Of a stretch of DNA of 64,000 nt, positions 16,559-25,408 are shown piece after piece. The stretch spans positions 3,332,501 through 3,396,500 of the forward strand of contig NZ_CP014692.1 in the NCBI RefSeq assembly GCF_002005445.1, read 5' to 3'. The position numbers and the translations under genes are program-made. The DNA is from Acetobacter aceti (lineage in GTDB: Bacteria > Pseudomonadota > Alphaproteobacteria > Acetobacterales > Acetobacteraceae). A model generated the notes under the pieces. The model saw only the letters and a program-made list of their open reading frames with translations, did not search any database and was not told the origin of the DNA. Each line of letters opens with the position of its first letter. Position 1 is the stretch's first letter.

Positions 16559-18333
16559 GCGTCGACAAGGCGTGAAGGTGACGCCAAGTAATTGTCACGT
16601 AATCTGGCTGCCGAGAAATAGGTCAGCGCGCCGATGAGGCCAGTCGGATTGTAGCCGAGGTTCTGAGGAAAAGATGAACTTCCATAAACAAAAACATTCG
16701 GTACGTCCCAGCATTGGGAATATCTGTTCACAACGCTGTTCGTCGGATCGCTTCCCATAATGGCTCCCCCCGTGAGGTGTGTCGTCTGATATTTGCGGGT
16801 GTCATAAGTCGTTCCGGCCTTGATTGACGAAACGCCATAGCTTTCGGGGTTCATGGCCCTTGCAATTTCATCAAGCTTGTCGGCGCAGAAGGCCGCCATG
16901 CGATACTCATTCTCGTGCCAGTCGAACGTCATGCGAAGAAGTGGCTGCCCAAATGCGTCCTTGTATGTGGGGTCGAGATCGAGATAACGATCTCGATATC
17001 CCATGACCGAGCCGATCGCCGTTGCCGTGGTTGTGTGACGATAACTGCGTCTAACCGCTTCCTTCCATTTTTCTCCCCACCGCGGCGTACCTGGTGGGAG
17101 AGGCATCTGTTTGATGGGGCGACCACCGGTCGCCCCACCGAAAATTGCTGACCCTCCGACAAAACCATGCTCGGCATGATCAAAATGGTCGGAATTGAAA
17201 TCATCAATCACAATCTGACCAGCACCGCCCGCACCGATGAACGGGTTGATGTGAACGTCTTCGTTGAACGTCATCGTTGCCCCGCTACAGATCTGATAGG
17301 CAAAATTCTTGCCTACAGTCCCTCGCCCCGTCGTGGGATCATAGGGGACGCCAATGCCGGACAGCAGAAGCAACCGGACGTTGTGCAACTGAAATGCACA
17401 TAGCATCACAAGTTCGGCTGGCTGCACGCACTCCTGTCCGTCCTTGTCGATATAGACCACGCCCGTAGCCCGCTGCCCGTCACTGTCCAGCAGGACACGC
17501 GTCACCATACTGTCTGTGCGAACCTCCAGATTGCTCCGTCCCGTTAGGACCGGAAGAATTGTCGTCTGCGGAGACGCTTTGGAGTAGAGAAAACAGCCAA
17601 AAAGGTCACAGAAACCGCATAGATTGCACGGGCCGAGGCGCACGCCGTACGGATTGGTATAAGGGACAGGAGTATTCGCATTCGGCATCGGGAACGGATG
17701 ATATCCAAGTCCTTTCGCCGCCTCCGCGACGCGTCGTGCTCCCTCGATGGCGGGCATGGCGGGTGTCGGATAAGCGTTCGAGCGTATTCCCTCGAACGGG
17801 TTGCCCCCGGCATGAAGGGTACCCCGCAAATTTCCTGCGCTGCCTGAAGCAGCGCAAACCTTTTCAAAATGGTCGAAATAAGGTTCGAGTTCGGCGTAGG
17901 AAACGGGATAGTCCTGAATGGTCATGTCGTCAGGAATAAACGAGCGTCCGTAGCGACCGCTATAATGCGACCGAATCTGCATATCGACCGGGTCCGCCCG
18001 GAACAACTGGCCGTTCCAGTGAACGCCTGCGCCACCGACACCATTTCCAAGGATGAACGAGCCGTATTGCCTGTAAGGTACGGCGACATGGTCCATCCTG
18101 TGACGGATGGTAACGGTTTCAGTCGCGAGACGCTGCCAGAGATCCCCCCGGACACCATGACGCAGTTCATCGATGATGCGCGGATATTCGAAATCCGGCG
18201 ACGTATCGCGTGCGGGGCCGCGCTCGAGAGCAACGACGTTGAGGCCAGCATCCGACAGAGTTTTCGCCATGATGGCCCCAGTCCAGCCGTAACCAACGAT
18301 GACTGCATCAACAGGTTTGAGACGGCGCGTCAT
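16555..18333 (-). CDS. GMC oxidoreductase, flavoprotein large subunit of a membrane dehydrogenase
   Basis: This 592-residue FAD enzyme of the glucose-methanol-choline family resembles the large subunits of gluconate and 2-ketogluconate dehydrogenases. The N-terminus is a Rossmann FAD motif (VDAVIVGYGWTGAIMAKTLSDAGLNVVALERG). NGVGGAGVHWNGQ is the GMC signature. A cysteine cluster, CNLCGFCDLFGC (~residues 237-248), fits the 3Fe-4S site of the FAD-GDH type. The C-terminal half has HLTGGAIMG and an NLGYNPTGLIGAL block with the catalytic His and Asn region. It sits between the small subunit and cytochrome c genes, overlapping both by four bases. The oxidised sugar or alcohol is unknown. Confidence 0.93.
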   Translation of the reverse strand: MTRRLKPVDAVIVGYGWTGAIMAKTLSDAGLNVVALERGPARDTSPDFEYPRIIDELRHGVRGDLWQRLATETVTIRHRMDHVAVPYRQYGSFILGNGVGGAGVHWNGQLFRADPVDMQIRSHYSGRYGRSFIPDDMTIQDYPVSYAELEPYFDHFEKVCAASGSAGNLRGTLHAGGNPFEGIRSNAYPTPAMPAIEGARRVAEAAKGLGYHPFPMPNANTPVPYTNPYGVRLGPCNLCGFCDLFGCFLYSKASPQTTILPVLTGRSNLEVRTDSMVTRVLLDSDGQRATGVVYIDKDGQECVQPAELVMLCAFQLHNVRLLLLSGIGVPYDPTTGRGTVGKNFAYQICSGATMTFNEDVHINPFIGAGGAGQIVIDDFNSDHFDHAEHGFVGGSAIFGGATGGRPIKQMPLPPGTPRWGEKWKEAVRRSYRHTTTATAIGSVMGYRDRYLDLDPTYKDAFGQPLLRMTFDWHENEYRMAAFCADKLDEIARAMNPESYGVSSIKAGTTYDTRKYQTTHLTGGAIMGSDPTNSVVNRYSQCWDVPNVFVYGSSSFPQNLGYNPTGLIGALTYFSAARLRDNYLASPSRLVDA

Positions 18334-18950
18334 GCGGAACGTCCCTCCAGAGAGACGGGGTCATAGGGGTAAGGCGTTCCGGGTCGATCAATCCAGTCCG
18401 TAAAATCTGCACGCGCTCCTGGAAATCCGATCATCTTCCACGCCGCCATGTCACGATTTCCACCGTACATGGGATCCGAAAAATACCCTTCGTGAACATT
18501 TTGCAGCAACATGTCGAAAAAGGCTGATGTCGACCACTCCGCTACAGCAGGATCATCGCTTTCGAATTGACAGAGAATGGCATCCTGAGCGGGACCGTCG
18601 AGTTTCGCAAAAATCCGCCCGGACTGCTTTACCGCCACCTTGTCCACGCCGGCGAGGCCGAGGCGATAGAACTGCCGGGGTGAGTAAGCTTGCTGATAGC
18701 CGAAATTCGCTTCGGCCTCGGGGTGAAACGGACCCTCCATATAATACCAGGCCCCGTATCCATAAGGCAGTTCCATCTGCCGATCGAGAAACTCGGGCAC
18801 GCCTGCCTCAGTCGCACTGGGGCCATGCTCATCCGCCGGAATCAACCGGTCTACGATCGCGCACAGGGTTTCCCACTCTTCAGCAGAAAAGAAAGTGGGG
18901 TCAAACGCCGCAGAAGTGGAACTCCTGATCTTGCTATGGAATTTAGACAA
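18330..18950 (-). CDS. Gluconate 2-dehydrogenase subunit 3 family protein
   Basis: This 206-residue small subunit belongs with the downstream GMC protein. The family pattern is clear: FFSAEEWETLCAIVDRLIPADEHGPSATEAGVPEFLDRQM near the start, then YRLGLAGVDKVA. The SAFFDMLLQNVHEGYFSDPMYGGNRDMAAWKMIGFPGA block closes it. In the best-known complexes this subunit carries a twin-arginine signal that pulls the folded flavoprotein across the membrane. Here the visible N-terminus (MSKFHSKIRSSTSAAF) has no RR motif and no hydrophobic stretch. Either export uses another route or the start is misplaced. The stop overlaps the GMC start by four bases. Confidence 0.9.
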   Translation of the reverse strand: MSKFHSKIRSSTSAAFDPTFFSAEEWETLCAIVDRLIPADEHGPSATEAGVPEFLDRQMELPYGYGAWYYMEGPFHPEAEANFGYQQAYSPRQFYRLGLAGVDKVAVKQSGRIFAKLDGPAQDAILCQFESDDPAVAEWSTSAFFDMLLQNVHEGYFSDPMYGGNRDMAAWKMIGFPGARADFTDWIDRPGTPYPYDPVSLEGRSA

Positions 18951-19041
18951 GATATTTTCTCCAACGCCATTCCGGTTTACATATTCTGGAAGTAAAACTA
19001 TCGATATAGTACAACTTATTATTCATAACCATAATACTATA

Positions 19042-20184
19042 TTATGTTTCATTGATATGCTGACGCGCACGCGCAATCTCTACATCAAGTGCGTCGATAG
19101 CGTTTTTCATCGTTTCCAGAGCAACGGCTTTCGATTTGTTGACGTCATCCAGAACCTCATAGACATTCAGGAAAGCTCTTCGTATCGTCTCGACAGGGAT
19201 CGTCGTGCTGGCGGCCTGACGGTGTATTTCCGCAGACTGGGCACGCAACGTTGTACCGGTCCACTCGATGACATTCGTTGTCGCCGTATTGAATGCTCCG
19301 ACCTGCCGCGCGACCCGCCCCTGACTGGACAGCGCGTGAGCAACTGTTGTCGCTGTGCGCAAAGCCGCAACCGTGGTGGTCGAGGCGCGGTCGACACCTT
19401 TCGCCAATTCGATATTCCCCTTGCGGATAATATCGAGAGCGAAATAACCCTGAGCCGTTACCGCCATCTGGGTCAGTAAGTCCTGTCGGCGCTGACGCGC
19501 GTAAAACAGCGCCGTCTCCCGAATAGTCCTGCCCTTTTCGGCACTGCCACCATCAAGGCCGGCAAGACGCCGTTCAAGCCGTTCGTCGAGAGCCTGTGTG
19601 ATATGAATGAGTTTTTCGAGCTGTTCCATCGTCGCCCACAAAGTATGTCGCTCGGCGTCGATGACGGCGTTGTCCCGCAAAATTTCTTCCTTACCGCTCG
19701 CCAGACGCTTCAGTATCGAGGAAATATGGACTTCCGCAGAACGCCAGCCCGATACGTAGCGTCCCAATCCGGAACTAAACGGCACCCTGCGCAAAAGCCT
19801 CTTCAGAACAAAAAATTTTCCCGCACTCGCCGGGTCGAGATCCTCAACCGCACGACGCAAGGCGGCCAGTTGCTCGCCTATCGCGTTCTCACCATCAATC
19901 GAACGCGCGGATCGTCCCAGCAATCGATTGGAATGTCCGGCCGCCTCGGCAATCTCCCTCTGACCGATTCCGGAAATGCGCTCGGCTTCGGCGACATAAT
20001 CGGGCGCACGCGGGTCAATCTCGAAAATTCGCTCGACAACATGATCCGCCTTGGCGTCAAGCCGTGTCCTGTCCGCCTCGTCGAGGCGAAAGAATTGTGC
20101 CCGTCCCCCCGCCGACAATGCTGCATGACGATCTTCGTCGCGCTCTGGAACTGACATTGGCGAAGTGAAAGCGCTATCCATCAT
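19042..20184 (-). CDS. telA: TelA-family (toxic anion resistance) protein
   Basis: This 380-residue protein, almost entirely alpha-helical and cytoplasmic, matches the TelA/KlaA family. That family is linked to tellurite resistance and, more recently, to membrane-damage responses. Recognisable segments are the DRTRLDAKADHVVERI opening and AGKFFVLKRLLRRVPF. QLEKLIHITQALDERL (the coiled-coil core) and QGYFALDIIRKGNIELAKGVDRASTTTVAALRTA follow. I chose the ATG at 20184, seven bases after the crotonase-like stop, behind a GAGGG site. A further ATG follows at 20181. The mechanism of the family is unresolved. Confidence 0.9.
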   Translation of the reverse strand: MMDSAFTSPMSVPERDEDRHAALSAGGRAQFFRLDEADRTRLDAKADHVVERIFEIDPRAPDYVAEAERISGIGQREIAEAAGHSNRLLGRSARSIDGENAIGEQLAALRRAVEDLDPASAGKFFVLKRLLRRVPFSSGLGRYVSGWRSAEVHISSILKRLASGKEEILRDNAVIDAERHTLWATMEQLEKLIHITQALDERLERRLAGLDGGSAEKGRTIRETALFYARQRRQDLLTQMAVTAQGYFALDIIRKGNIELAKGVDRASTTTVAALRTATTVAHALSSQGRVARQVGAFNTATTNVIEWTGTTLRAQSAEIHRQAASTTIPVETIRRAFLNVYEVLDDVNKSKAVALETMKNAIDALDVEIARARQHINET

Positions 20185-20191
20185 CACGCCC

Positions 20192-21037
20192 TCAATCCGG
20201 TTTCGCGAGGGTAGCGCTGGCCAGCCGCGCGCTAATATCCATTTCCCCCTCTTTGGTCTCCCATCCATCGGCGAGAGCGTTCCGGACACGCGCCTGCGTC
20301 ACTTCACTGCGCACACACAGATCAGACTGATATGCCTCGGTCAGCAACCCTTCGGACAATGAGTGGAACGCTCCCTGATCGACAGCAGTCTTGACATGGG
20401 CGATCGCGTGAATCGGAAACGTCGCGATCCTTCGGGCCAGATTGTCCACGAACGGCCCAAGCTCATCAGGCGGAAACGCACGGTTGACGAGGCCATATCG
20501 CTCAGCCAGTTCGGCTGAAAAATCGTCACATCCCGTCAGAATTTCCAGTGCACGCCCACGCCCCAGCAGACGCGGCAAACGTTGCGTCGAACCGCCACCC
20601 GGCACCAGCCCAATCGCCACTTCCGGATGGGCGAAAATGGCCCTTCCCAAGGCCGCAAAACACATATCGGTCGCCATCGAGATCTCGTTGCCACCACCAC
20701 GCGCACGCCCTTCGACCTTTGAGATCGTTACTTTCGGCATATTCCGAAAACGTTCTCCAATCACCTGAGTGAGTCGAAAATTTCTAGTGCCCGACACCTT
20801 GCCGGTTCCGGACTCTGCGACACGGCGCAAACCGGAATGGGCGATAAAGAAGTCGGGATTCGCGCTTTGCAGAATAACGACGCGCACAGCATCGTCAGCC
20901 TCCAGTTGCCGACCCAGACTGTCAAACTCTCTCGACATCTTTTCATCAAGCAAATTGATCGGTGGATAATCCATTGTCACCCGGGCAATGCCATCATCCA
21001 GTTCCACCCGGAAACATTCATAATCAGCGTAGCTCAT
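20192..21037 (-). CDS. Enoyl-CoA hydratase/isomerase (crotonase) family protein
   Basis: This 281-residue crotonase-fold protein normally hydrates or isomerises acyl-CoA thioesters. It has the PPINLLDEKMSREFDSL start. The GRARGGGNEISMATDMCFAALGRAIFAHPEVAIGLVPGGGSTQRLPRLLGRGRALEILTG core carries the oxyanion-hole glycines and a Glu in the second catalytic position. The usual first Glu or Gly-rich loop, FIAHSGLRRV, is less typical (FFIAHSGL), so the reaction may be atypical. The ATG at 21037 has GAGGACAG upstream. telA follows within seven bases. It is an odd partner for telA and may be the operon leader only by position. Confidence 0.85.
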   Translation of the reverse strand: MSYADYECFRVELDDGIARVTMDYPPINLLDEKMSREFDSLGRQLEADDAVRVVILQSANPDFFIAHSGLRRVAESGTGKVSGTRNFRLTQVIGERFRNMPKVTISKVEGRARGGGNEISMATDMCFAALGRAIFAHPEVAIGLVPGGGSTQRLPRLLGRGRALEILTGCDDFSAELAERYGLVNRAFPPDELGPFVDNLARRIATFPIHAIAHVKTAVDQGAFHSLSEGLLTEAYQSDLCVRSEVTQARVRNALADGWETKEGEMDISARLASATLAKPD

Positions 21038-21714
21038 GGGCTGTCCTCTGCATGACGGAAACAGTTTATTCGTCATATTTCGGTTTCTCGTCAGTATTTT
21101 TCGATTTTCCGCAGTTCCGACATATAATCCGGTCGCGCAAAAAATCAGACGATAAGGACTGTTATCCGAAATATTTCTGACAGAAATTTATAGACATACT
21201 CAGATGGCGATAAGAGCATTTTTGGAAATTGCCTTTCATCTTCAAGCACAAGCTTTCCGCAAGGTGCTTAACCGCCGGACTGGATGTTTCCAGCTGTTTT
21301 CATGTTTCATCTCTGCGCCATATGGAGAACCTTCCGATCTGAAGAAGCAATTTCCAAAAAGCTCCAAGATCTATTGGCATACGTACGCATGAAGTGACGC
21401 CCAACAAGAGCAAGAGACTAGCGGAAACAAATGTTACGTCGTACTGAAAATTCCTGTTGCTTGTGGAGAATATATCCACTCAACGCCTTCGCTCCTCGTT
21501 GGTTCTTGCTATCACATTATTGTTATTTTTTATGGTCGGGCGTATCTTAATCTGCTTAGGAAAATTATAGATTTATCCAGATTCACATTCACCGCACTGC
21601 GGTCTCCGCCCTGCAATACCCTTTCACCTGACGCGTTACAGGCATTACGGCCCGCCGAATGTGAACGTCATCAGAATTTGGATCGCGCGTCTCAAGTCGC
21701 CAGAAGGAGTCATC
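21038..21714. other. Intergenic region with one palindrome, no gene seen
   Basis: This 677-base A/T-richer stretch lies between the divergent crotonase-like and PoxB-like genes, so it holds two promoters. The only clear structure is the 13-bp palindrome ACCGCA-C-TGCGGT at 21591-21603, 112 bases upstream of the PoxB-like start. The short open frames here show no family resemblance. Confidence 0.5.
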
Positions 21715-23439
21715 ATGACTACAGTTGCTGACCAGATCGTCGATACCCTGAAGAATGCCGGTGTCCGCCGCATCTGGGGAATCGTGGGCGATAGTCTGAA
21801 CGGACTTACTGACTCCATCCGTCGAAAGGGCGGCATCGACTGGCTTCATGTCCGTCATGAAGAGGTGGCCGCCTTTGCAGCAACGGGTGAAGCACAGGCG
21901 ACGGGCACGCTGTCCGTCTGTGCGGGAAGCTGCGGGCCAGGAAATCTTCATCTCATAAACGGACTTTTCGACGCGCACCGGTCACATGTCCCGGTGGTGG
22001 CCATTGCGGCCCAGATTCCGACGGCTGAATTGGGATCAAGTTATTTTCAGGAAACCCGGCCCGAGGAGCTCTTTCGTGACTGCTCAAGCTATTGCGAACT
22101 GGTGTCCAGCCCAAGTCAGATGCCACGTGTACTGGAAATCGCCATCCGGAGGTCTGTCGCGGAGCGGTGTGTCTCGGTGATCGTCATTCCAGGCGATATC
22201 GCATTGCAGGAAATACCTTCGTTCTCCCCGCCAACGACACAATCTCTCCTGCCACAGATCCCGACGATCGTGCCCGCTGCCGAAGCTGTCGAAAAACTAG
22301 CCGATCTTCTCAACGCCTCAAAGCGCGTCACGCTGCTTTGCGGCGGAGGCGTTGCAGGCGCGCATGACGAAGTTATCGCGTTCGCTGAACTTCTTAAGGC
22401 TCCTATCGTGCATGCCCTCCGCGGCAAAGAACATATCGAGTGGGATAACCCATACGATGTCGGCATGACCGGCATGATCGGTTATTCGTCGGGTTACTAC
22501 GCTATGGGTGCATGCGATGCGCTGCTGCTGCTGGGCACAGATTTTCCATATCGACAGTTCTACCCGACAGGCGTGCGTATTGCGCAGATCGATATTCGGC
22601 CACAGGTGCTTGGACGCCGGACACCGATAGAACTTGGGGTGATCGGGGATGCAAAGGAAACGGTAAAAGCATTAATGCCAAAAATAGCGGGTAACCGCGA
22701 CAATGCGCATCTCAATGCATCGCGCAAACATTATGTCACCGCACGTACGAATCTCGACAATCTCGCAACCGGCAAGCCTGGTGGGCGCCTCCACCCGCAA
22801 CAGGTCGTCAAGGTGATCAGCGACCTCGCAAGTGAAGACGCAGCCTTCACGGCTGATGTGGGATTGCCCACGGTCTGGAGCGCCCGTTATCTGCAGGTCA
22901 ACGGGAAACGTTCTCTCACGGGGTCATTCTGGCATGGGTCCATGGCCAATGCGATGCCGCAGGCCATGGGAATACAGGCCGCCTATCCCAAACGTCAGGT
23001 TATCTCCCTGTCTGGAGACGGTGGTTTCACGATGCTGATGGGGGATCTGCTTTCCCTGAAGCAACTCAACCTTCCGGTGAAAGTCATCATTTTCAATAAC
23101 GGTATTCTTGGCTTTGTTGAACTGGAGCAAAAAGCGACCGGCTTTGTGGATTTCGGAACATCCCTCGAAAATCCGGATTTCGCGGCTATGGCGGAAGCGG
23201 TAGGCATCAAGGGAATTCGTATCGACGACCCGGGGGAACTGGAGAAGGGCCTGGCGGAAGCGCTGTCACATGATGGACCGACCGTCGTTGACGTCGCTGT
23301 CGAGCGTATGGAGCTTGCGATGCCGCCCAAGATTACCGCGGCCATGGCAAAAGGGTTTACCCTTTATATGGTCAAGGCCGTTCTGAACGGACGCGGTGAT
23401 GAACTGGTCGAACTGGCGCAGGCCAATCTTCTCCGATGA
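21715..23439 (+). CDS. ThDP-dependent pyruvate oxidase/dehydrogenase (PoxB-like)
   Basis: This 574-residue thiamine-diphosphate enzyme is of the pyruvate:quinone oxidoreductase (PoxB) group. Its probable reaction is decarboxylation of pyruvate to acetate at the membrane face, with FAD and quinone. The N-terminal domain has GIVGDSLNGLTDSIRR and the HVRHEEVAAFAATGEAQATG segment with the catalytic Glu. CAGSCGPGNLHLINGLFDA follows. The C-terminal ThDP motif is LSGDGGFTMLMGDLLSLKQLNLPVKVIIFNNGILGF (GDG-x~27-NN). The ATG at 21715 has AGAAGGAGT upstream. I did not resolve a membrane-binding C-terminal helix, so a soluble acetolactate-synthase-like relative cannot be excluded. Confidence 0.88.
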   Translation: MTTVADQIVDTLKNAGVRRIWGIVGDSLNGLTDSIRRKGGIDWLHVRHEEVAAFAATGEAQATGTLSVCAGSCGPGNLHLINGLFDAHRSHVPVVAIAAQIPTAELGSSYFQETRPEELFRDCSSYCELVSSPSQMPRVLEIAIRRSVAERCVSVIVIPGDIALQEIPSFSPPTTQSLLPQIPTIVPAAEAVEKLADLLNASKRVTLLCGGGVAGAHDEVIAFAELLKAPIVHALRGKEHIEWDNPYDVGMTGMIGYSSGYYAMGACDALLLLGTDFPYRQFYPTGVRIAQIDIRPQVLGRRTPIELGVIGDAKETVKALMPKIAGNRDNAHLNASRKHYVTARTNLDNLATGKPGGRLHPQQVVKVISDLASEDAAFTADVGLPTVWSARYLQVNGKRSLTGSFWHGSMANAMPQAMGIQAAYPKRQVISLSGDGGFTMLMGDLLSLKQLNLPVKVIIFNNGILGFVELEQKATGFVDFGTSLENPDFAAMAEAVGIKGIRIDDPGELEKGLAEALSHDGPTVVDVAVERMELAMPPKITAAMAKGFTLYMVKAVLNGRGDELVELAQANLLR

Positions 23440-23496
23440 TCTGACATGTACTGCGTGAGACGATAGAGGGGGCGACGCCCTGCGGGGCGCTTTGCT

Positions 23497-23730
23497 GCCG
23501 AGTTCGGTATCATATCGACCACTGGCGTCACGGGGCTGAACCAGATGATTGCACTGCGGTATGCAGAACAGAAAGCGCTGCTCAAGCCCGCGTGGAAACT
23601 GTTTCAGGAAATTATCGGGCATGCGGCCTCCTGAGCCACATATCGATGATATCAAGAAGCGGATCGTCGCCGAGCATCGGGCAAACGGTGTCAGCCGTCA
23701 GTTGGCTGGCATTCCCGGTATCGGCAATGG
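23497..23730 (+). pseudogene. IS110-family transposase remnant (frameshifted)
   Basis: One frame reads AEFGIISTTGVTGLNQMIAL...KLFQEIIG and stops at 23632-23634. An overlapping frame continues HIDDIKKRIVAEHR...SRQLAGIPGIG. Together they form the middle of an IS110-type transposase, just before the helix-hairpin-helix-like IPGIG motif. The N-terminal DEDD domain and the C-terminus are absent and the frames do not join. The following 280 bases hold no gene I recognise. Confidence 0.7.
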
Positions 23731-24013
23731 TTGCGAGAGACAGATCACCCTTGACCAGTATCGCCCCGTCAGAGCCACGCTCGCCCAGACGCTGACATCC
23801 TCAAGCGCCATAATTTCAAAATTATCCGACCTGCGGCTAAACTATTCCGAAGAGAACTCTCTGCCCGCCGCATGAAACCCGTCAAGCCAAAACACAATAT
23901 CATCGGGATGATGCACGTTCATTTTCTGATATCTCCTTTTCCTATGCCTTTCTCGACGACGCAGCGAATTATGACGGAGACCGGGTGATGATATATCGAA
24001 CAAGGGACGTATC

Positions 24014-24245
24014 ATGGGTGACGACCGGCAGATCGTTCGGGACTGGGTTTTGCGCTTTAACGCGCAAGGACCTGCCGGTCTGATTGATCGTCATGGTGAG
24101 GGGCTGCCCGCCGCATCACGCCTTCCGTCATGGAGGCTCTGGCGCAGCGGATTGAAGAAGGCCCCGTTCCTTCTGCGCATGGTGTGGTATACTGGCGATT
24201 GCGTGATCTGTGCTCGTCGATCATCAGAGCCCGTGCACTTTCCTG
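24014..24245 (+). pseudogene. IS630-family transposase N-terminal remnant
   Basis: It begins MGDDRQIVRDWVLRFNAQGPAGLIDR, the helix-turn-helix linker of IS630-type transposases. After a frame change it continues HGVVYWRLRDLCSSI, the usual next conserved block. The DDE domain is missing, so it is inactive. It abuts a TraG remnant in the opposite orientation, which suggests a collapsed plasmid or ICE insertion. Confidence 0.75.
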
Positions 24246-24275
24246 ACGAGACACCATGAGATGGCCCAGCCAGGG

Positions 24276-24470
24276 CACGGCGGCCACCACCGGATCGCGG
24301 TAGAGACCGAGAAACGACATGGCAGTGGACAGTACACCTGAGCGTTCATTGTCCGATTTGTTCAGCAGTTCCCGTGCCGCCGACGCCATGACGGGATGCG
24401 CCCCCTTCCCTCCAGATAGTTCGTGCGCATCATGGTGGACAGGGTTGCTTCGATCGACCGCTTCGAATCC
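24276..24470 (-). pseudogene. Conjugative coupling protein TraG remnant
   Basis: The minus strand encodes AHPVMASAARELLNKSDNE and RSGVLSTAMSFLGLYRDPVV, a highly conserved internal segment of VirD4/TraG coupling ATPases from proteobacterial conjugation systems. Neither Walker motif nor either terminus is present, and the similarity stops abruptly at both ends. It is direct evidence that a conjugative element once occupied this locus. The intact ccdAB pair just downstream fits the same origin. Confidence 0.72.
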
Positions 24471-24632
24471 CCTCGTCATGGGAGACAGCAAAGCACCAGC
24501 GTTTTTCAGGACGCAAGCATGATCCGGCATCCATCGTACCGGAGCGGGCTGGAGCGAAAAATACTTGCGCGTTACGGTCTGGCGTCGGCATCCTCATTGC
24601 ATGCGCACGATATGCGCATAAAGAGTCGGATC

Positions 24633-24902
24633 ATGCCCAGTCGAACCAGTCTCGGCGTTTCCTATGACCGGAACGCGCCTCGCCGCCCGGTCAACCTGTC
24701 GCTCAACACCGATCTGCTGGCGCAGGTCCGGGAAGTGACGCCCAATCTTTCGGCGACGGTCGAGACCCTGCTGGGCGACTATCTGCACTCCGTGCGACAG
24801 CAGTGCGAGGAGGAACAGCGCAGGCTCGATGGCGTAATCGACGCGGTGAACGATCTGCACGCGCGGCACGGCTTCCTGAGCGACGAATTCTCGACGCTCT
24901 GA
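24633..24902 (+). CDS. ccdA: CcdA-family antitoxin
   Basis: This is an 89-residue antitoxin of the CcdA (post-segregation) family. The N-terminal half (~15-40, RRPVNLSLNTDLLAQVREV) is the ribbon-helix-helix-like DNA-binding part that represses the operon. The C-terminal half (~50-89, EEEQRRLDGVIDAVNDLHARHGFLSDEFSTL) ends with the G-F-x-x-D/E-F motif that wraps the toxin. I chose the ATG at 24633; an in-frame ATG seven codons earlier is possible. The toxin gene starts four bases after this stop, the standard arrangement. It is surrounded by conjugative and IS remnants, so it is probably a plasmid-derived addiction module now on the chromosome. Confidence 0.88.
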   Translation: MPSRTSLGVSYDRNAPRRPVNLSLNTDLLAQVREVTPNLSATVETLLGDYLHSVRQQCEEEQRRLDGVIDAVNDLHARHGFLSDEFSTL

Positions 24903-24906
24903 TCCG

Positions 24907-25218
24907 ATGCCGCAATTCGCGATCTACCGGAACCCCGGCCGTAACCGGGGCATTCCTTTCGTCGTCCAGATCCAGAGCAATCGCTTGGAGCGCAGCGTGG
25001 GCCGCGTCGTCATGCCGCTCGTCAGACGATCGGGCAGCGCGCTACCGGACCATCCACTGACGCCGCATCTGCATGTCGAGGAAGAGGACGTCTTCGCCAA
25101 CCCGCTTGATCTGGCGACTGTCCCCGCCACGCGGCTTGGAGCAGCCTTCGGCATCCTCGGCAAACACGATCAGGGCAAGATCATCAGGGCTCTGGGCGAA
25201 CTGGTCAGCAAGGCGTAA
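24907..25218 (+). CDS. ccdB: CcdB-family toxin (gyrase inhibitor)
   Basis: This 103-residue protein matches CcdB, which traps DNA gyrase-DNA complexes in the cytoplasm when its antitoxin is lost. The family opening QFAIYRNPGRNRGIPFVVQIQSNRL and the central RVVMPLVRR are intact. So are HLHVEEEDVFANPLDLATVPATRLG and the C-terminal IIRALGELVS helix, which holds the gyrase-contacting residues in known members. Length is typical. It pairs with ccdA, four bases upstream. Nothing suggests inactivation. Confidence 0.92.
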   Translation: MPQFAIYRNPGRNRGIPFVVQIQSNRLERSVGRVVMPLVRRSGSALPDHPLTPHLHVEEEDVFANPLDLATVPATRLGAAFGILGKHDQGKIIRALGELVSKA

Positions 25219-25408
25219 AAGGCGTGGACCTTCCGTTGTCGTCGTCATTTTCAGCACGCGAACCGCTTCACCCGCAAACTAATCGCTGACATACTCCGCT
25301 AGCCGTTTGTAGAAATACAACGATATCACTGCCACCTTATTCAAAATTTTCTGAGATAGAATCGAAAAGAATCATGCCTCTCCGATCCGGAACAGACAAG
25401 TTAACGCC

